A stretch of DNA of 64,000 nt, taken from the NCBI RefSeq assembly GCF_003173755.1, contig NZ_CP029553.1, positions 5,956,001-6,020,000 on the forward strand. The letters are read 5' to 3'. Under the pieces are notes generated by a model. The model was not told the DNA's origin and did no database searches. It saw only the letters and a list, made by a program, of their open reading frames with translations. Position 1 is the stretch's first letter; every line of letters starts with the position of its first letter. The position numbers and the translations under genes were made by a program. Origin of the DNA: Methylobacterium terrae (GTDB lineage: Bacteria; Pseudomonadota; Alphaproteobacteria; Rhizobiales; Beijerinckiaceae). Below, in pieces: positions 62,101 through 64,000 of the stretch.

Positions 62101-63569
62101 CCGCGATCATCGACGAGAACGGCCGGATCCTCGACACCCTGGTGCAGAACGGCCAAGTCGTCGGCGACCCGAACCGGGGCATCCGCACCGTCACCCTCGA
62201 CTTCCTGGCGACCGGCACCGCGACCGCGCCGGGCCTAGGGGGCGACAACTACCCCTTCCCGGCCTTCGGCGAGAACAAGGTGGCGCTGGCCTCGGCGCGG
62301 CCCGGCTCCTCGCTGCCGAACTCCGCGACCTTCGCCGCGCAAGGAACCGAGCAGGACGCGCTCGCCGAGTACCTGCGCGCCTTCTACGCCACCACTCCCT
62401 ACGGCACCGCCGACACCGCGCCGGCCGGCGACACCCGGATCCAGAACCTCGCCGCCCGCGGCGACACGGTGCTGGCCCGGGGGATCAACCGGAACGGCAC
62501 GGACGGCAACGACACGCTCTCCGGCACGGCCTTCGACGACATCGTCAGCGGTGGGGCCGGCGACGACACCATCGTCAACTCGCCCGGCAACGACATCCTG
62601 CTCGGCGGCCGGACCCCGACGGGCCCGACCGGGACCGACACCCTGGTGTTCAACTCGCGGCTCGCCGACGCCACCGTCACCCGCGACGGCGCCTACACGC
62701 TGATCGTCGGGCCGGAGGGCCGGGACCGGGTCACCGGGTTCGAGCGCTACCTCTTCACCGACGCGACGGTGGTGACCGGCGACGGGGCGCCGCTCGTCGA
62801 CGACCTGTTCTACCTCGCGAACTACAAGGACGTGCTCGCCGCCGGCCAGGACGCCGACACCCACTACGCGACCTACGGCTGGAAGGAGGGTCGCGACCCG
62901 AATGCCCTGTTCTCCACCGCCGGCTACCTCGCGGCCAACCCGGACGTGCGCGCCGCCGGCCAGAACCCGCTGGAGCAGTACGACCAGGCCGGCTGGAAGC
63001 AGGGCCGCGACCCGTCGGCCGCCTTCGACAACGAGCTCTACCTCGCCCGCAATCCGGACGTGAAGGCCGCCGGGATCGATCCGCTCAAGCACTACATCGA
63101 GTACGGCCAGGGCGAGGGCCGGCCGATCTACGACGCGATCGGCAGGACCTCCGACCTCGCCGTGCATCCGGGCTTCGACGCCGAGTACTACCTCCTGTCG
63201 AACCTCGACGTGGCCCGGGCCGCGACGGCCTCCGGCCAGGACGCGTTCGCCTACGCCTACGAGCACTACCGGACCTACGGGTGGAAGGAGGGCCGCAACC
63301 CGAATGCGGTGTTCGATACCAAGGGCTACCTCGACGCCTACGGGGACGTGAAGGCGGCCGGGATCGACCCGCTGATGCATTACGACCAGTACGGCTGGAA
63401 GGAGGGCCGCGACCCGTCGAAGGGCTTCGACTCGACGGCCTACCTCGCGGCCTACGGCGACGTGACCCAGGCCAGGATCGACCCGATGCAGCACTACCTG
63501 CAATACGGCGCGCTCGAGGGCCGCGAGCGCTTCGCCGACACCACCTTCGGCGCGGGCAACATCGGCTGA
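56115..63569 (+). CDS. Giant secreted nuclease / 5'-nucleotidase with RTX and C-terminal repeats
   Basis: A 2,484-aa extracellular protein combining several modules. About 30-545: choice-of-anchor-I type propeller. About 551-678: Calx-beta. About 681-944: OB-like ExeM N-domain. About 963-1305: endonuclease/exonuclease/phosphatase fold of the ExeM/NucH family (GSLNVLNYFTTL, TELENQ, LGDFNAY, ESDHDPVLVG). About 1306-1412: SbsA-like Ig. About 1420-2096: UshA-type 5'-nucleotidase (LHASDWEAG, STGDGW, FGNHEFD; C-terminal substrate domain). About 2128-2166: RTX nonapeptides (GNDTLSGTAFDD, GAGDDTIVNS). About 2229-2472: six ~37-residue repeats. No signal peptide, as expected for type I secretion. Together the modules could cut extracellular DNA and strip phosphate from the nucleotides. 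Start ATG 56115. No secretion genes are adjacent. Confidence 0.9.
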   Translation: MATTLVNGTAIFDAAPSLQGLSGATATTPPSATNALRLVRLGAYATTNDAATAIAPNAEVVAYDSSTSRLYVQNTNENRIEIVALDAAGGLRKTGEILLSGLEQYGSVNSVAVFNGLVAVAYANATGDAPGRVALFNADGALQRSLAVGVGPDQIVFTRDGGRLLVANEGEQASAGSNPLGSVSIIDVSGGAATASLATTVGFTGLNGAEATLRAQGLAITPGNAAAADIEPEYIAISPDNRFAYVTLQEVNGVAVIDLANPGTAPIAIQPLGAVNHALPGNEFDASDRDGPGGTASIRIATTPANAPIYGLLQPESIASFTTGGATYFVTANEGDQRVIGGADDANDVARLSTIANSRLTPELQALKADPAYARLNVLLRTGDTNGDGVIDQLNTLGGRGISIFRQNPDGTITKVRETGGEFEKIFAQIAPERFNNDQTVANTPDDRSDNKGPEPEGITVGTVNGRIYAFVGLERQSGILVYDVTDPANAAYVSYMPPLAGSPADLGPEVLTFIAADRNPTGTNLVVSANEVANGGATLYAALPQGATQEISFAPGSLSVSQAEGNGGTTTFSFTVQRSNGTLGAVAFTAELTGTGTNPANAADFPGSPALPLTLAGTIPAGAASAVVSVTVQGDAVPEQNETFALKLLGATSNQTGITATLSAGNATATGTIVNDDVTLISAVQGAGSASPLVGRTVTVEAIVVGDFQNGDADGKRSIGGFYLQEEKADRDADPLTSEGLFVYEGTGNRLVDVAEGDRVRVTGTVTEFNGETQLTVSAAAGIQVVQAGALSAAEVKAQAVDVTLPAAGTVGTGTTAQPDLERYEGMLVRFPQTLSISEQFNLDRFNEIRLAAGGRPETFTNEFEPNAANYAAYLARTAARSITYDDGSSAQNLPIETLDGFGPTYSTATAPRMGDTVTGLTGTLGYGPTNAFRVRAIDDGDNSFAKANPRPGAPDAVGGTLKVGSLNVLNYFTTLNASSGSLTAIGQAPRGANTSEELARQTEKLVTTLIGTGADVLGLTELENQFQPGNPGNALEYLVGQLNARAGAGTYAYVNPGSQLDRGQFLGGDAIAVGFIYKPSKVTVALNTTIEALDDSDVARLDPSLLQQSTIGHVFNGANTSRASLAVTFRENATGEDFTAVVNHLKSKSGTGTGADADQGDGQGAWQQQRELAAQALTRWVATKPTGTRDSDVILLGDFNAYLKEDALDLVKAGGFTNLAEDRLADPYSYVFDGAYGALDHAFANGSLNGQVTGVTEWHVNADEADAIDYNLDFGRSPSYFDGQVAARESDHDPVLVGLKLDQTAPTLVSANPADDATGIAPGASISLRFSEAVKAGTGSITLTDGAGDTRTIAVADAAQVSIRGDTVTIDPSADLKAGTAYDVIVPRGAITDTAGNAFAGLAQDQLDFTTRQAAPMTYTLQILHASDWEAGLLATQRAPNFAAIVDKLEDATPNSITLSTGDGWIPSPFFIAGADPQLNATYNGVYNQLYGLSGANAYNRLTASPGRADITIQNIIGVQAAVFGNHEFDSGPTEVANIVGANLGSAAGASDDTWVGAQFPYLSTNLNFSRESALSGLVHRDGDAATFAQTGPTSTQTGTGADKIAKSTIIVENGETIAFIGATTQLEPLLTTLGNVTLDGFTGRDEIALLAQQINAEVDRVLAANPGLNKVIVGTHLQQLANEQALAPLLRNVDVLIGGGSHTLLSDSNDRLLPGDVPGGTYPQFFTNASGQTLALVNTASEYSYVGRLTVTFDDKGNVIRDSVTPQNSGAVAVDDATVAQLWGSTAAAFTPGSKGFLVREMIEGLDVNNDGIQETAGVADIIRQQDGNILGRTGVYLEGRRGEVRTEETNLGDLSADANLWYAKQYDASVAVSIKNGGGLRDSIGSFSTAGGGTSELPPAANPSAGKQAGDISQLDVTNSLRFNNALAVTTVSALEMKRILEHAVAATAAGATPGQFPQIGGLSFSFDATRQSQTLDANGTVTREGQRILNAAIIDENGRILDTLVQNGQVVGDPNRGIRTVTLDFLATGTATAPGLGGDNYPFPAFGENKVALASARPGSSLPNSATFAAQGTEQDALAEYLRAFYATTPYGTADTAPAGDTRIQNLAARGDTVLARGINRNGTDGNDTLSGTAFDDIVSGGAGDDTIVNSPGNDILLGGRTPTGPTGTDTLVFNSRLADATVTRDGAYTLIVGPEGRDRVTGFERYLFTDATVVTGDGAPLVDDLFYLANYKDVLAAGQDADTHYATYGWKEGRDPNALFSTAGYLAANPDVRAAGQNPLEQYDQAGWKQGRDPSAAFDNELYLARNPDVKAAGIDPLKHYIEYGQGEGRPIYDAIGRTSDLAVHPGFDAEYYLLSNLDVARAATASGQDAFAYAYEHYRTYGWKEGRNPNAVFDTKGYLDAYGDVKAAGIDPLMHYDQYGWKEGRDPSKGFDSTAYLAAYGDVTQARIDPMQHYLQYGALEGRERFADTTFGAGNIG
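62797..63535 (+). repeat. Six protein-level repeats at the C-terminus of the giant protein
   Basis: Six units of roughly 37 codons, with pattern YLAANPDV-x-AAG-x-DPL-x-HY-x-xYGWKEGRDP-x-x-xF. Unit 4 is longer. The same unit occurs once at the N-terminus of the methyltransferase at 13628. The role may be surface attachment or secretion, as inference. Confidence 0.8.
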
Positions 63570-63597
63570 CCCGTCGGGCTCGCCCCACACGTGAGAC

Positions 63598-63630
63598 AGA
63601 CCCGTGCGGCCGCCGCCGCACGGGTCTTTC
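63598..63630 (+). terminator. Rho-independent terminator of the giant gene
   Basis: AGACCCGTGCGG (63598-63609), loop CCGCCG, CCGCACGGGTCT (63616-63627), then TTTC. Perfect 12-base stem 28 bases after the stop. Confidence 0.88.
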
Positions 63631-63650
63631 CCCTTGTCAGGTCACCGCCG

Positions 63651-64000
63651 TCAGGCCGCCGCGCGGTCGTGGCGGCCCTCCTGGATCTCCTCGATGATCT
63701 TGGCCGAGAAGGCGTCGAGATCGCCCGGGTTGCGGCTCGTCACGATGCCCCTGTCGGTCACCACGGGCAGGTCGTGCCACTCGGCGCCGGCATTGATCAC
63801 GTCGGTCTTGATCGAGGCGAACGAGGTCATCTTGCGGCCCTTGGCGGCGCCGACCTCGACCAGCAGCCAGGGCGCGTGGCAGATCGCGGCCACGACCTTG
63901 CCGCTGCCGAGGAAGCCGCGGAGGATCTCGAGCGCCTTCGGCTCGAGGCGCAGCTTGTCCGGGTTGATCTGCCCGCCGGGCAGCACCAGGGCGTCGTAGG
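63651..64000 (-). CDS. PfpI/DJ-1 family protein, 3' part
   Basis: Partial gene whose start lies beyond the window. The visible 116 residues run from YDALVLPGGQINPDKLR to the C-terminus. They hold the nucleophile-elbow motif AAICHAPWLL with catalytic Cys and following His, and the family ending RNPGDLDAFSAKIIEEI. It belongs to the type 1 glutamine amidotransferase-like PfpI/YhbO group, proposed as deglycases or proteases in stress defence. It is convergent with the giant gene, the terminator lying between them. Confidence 0.9.
   Translation of the reverse strand, partial: YDALVLPGGQINPDKLRLEPKALEILRGFLGSGKVVAAICHAPWLLVEVGAAKGRKMTSFASIKTDVINAGAEWHDLPVVTDRGIVTSRNPGDLDAFSAKIIEEIQEGRHDRAAA

Overview
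The window is chromosomal DNA from a very GC-rich alphaproteobacterium, most likely Methylobacterium or a close relative. This rests on uniform high GC and strong third-position GC bias, the Rhizobiales order trpA-accD-folC, an accD that has lost its zinc finger, RopB/Omp25-type porin style, a four-gene stress cluster with DUF3618 and holin-X-like proteins, and dispersed hairpin repeats. I see no phage, insertion sequence, CRISPR, rRNA or tRNA. 49 protein genes are supported; one runs off the right end and one carries an apparent frameshift.

Layout. 1-5.5 kb: assimilatory sulfate reduction (cysH on the minus strand; an Lrp regulator, cysJ-like and cysI on the plus strand). 5.7-9 kb: periplasmic glutathione peroxidase, a TetR regulator and trehalose-6-phosphate synthase. 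9.3-11.8 kb: envelope/stress operon behind a candidate EcfG promoter. 11.9-14.6 kb: UV endonuclease, small hydrolase, methyltransferase. 15-18.7 kb: a SCO-like thioredoxin-fold protein next to a secreted copper radical oxidase fused to AbfB and tectonin-like domains. 18.8-26.7 kb: panE, CLC channel, Wzz/BY-kinase-like protein, hexapeptide transferase, aqpZ, pirin. 27.4-33.3 kb: secreted tricorn-like protease, priA, a frameshifted DUF2293 gene. 33.5-41.1 kb: chemoreceptor, small secreted protein, lone betaine-type ABC ATPase, trpA-accD-folC, outer-membrane barrel protein. 41.5-43.9 kb: hydrolase and azlCD facing an Lrp-type regulator. 44.1-49 kb: dctBD divergent from dctA, with a textbook sigma-54 promoter and DctD-like boxes. 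49.4-55.4 kb: formamidase-like hydrolase, CDF zinc exporter, EF-G-like GTPase, MaoC hydratase, a lone TRAP binding protein. 56.1-63.6 kb: a 2,484-residue secreted nuclease/5'-nucleotidase. The right end holds the 3' part of a PfpI/DJ-1 gene.

How the genes work together. CysH, CysJ-like and CysI form the route APS to sulfite to sulfide. DctB/DctD sense C4-dicarboxylates and should switch on DctA through sigma-54. AzlCD export is probably set by the adjacent Lrp protein. OtsA, the 9.3-11.8 kb operon, AqpZ and glutathione peroxidase fit desiccation, osmotic and oxidative stress, and UvsE fits UV stress, in a plant-surface or airborne lifestyle. The giant nuclease/nucleotidase would free phosphate and nucleosides from extracellular DNA.

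The least explained parts are the SCO-like/copper radical oxidase pair, the giant protein whose C-terminal ~37-residue repeat also heads the methyltransferase at 13.6 kb, the EF-G-like protein lacking the catalytic histidine, and the chain-length protein with a degenerate Walker A.
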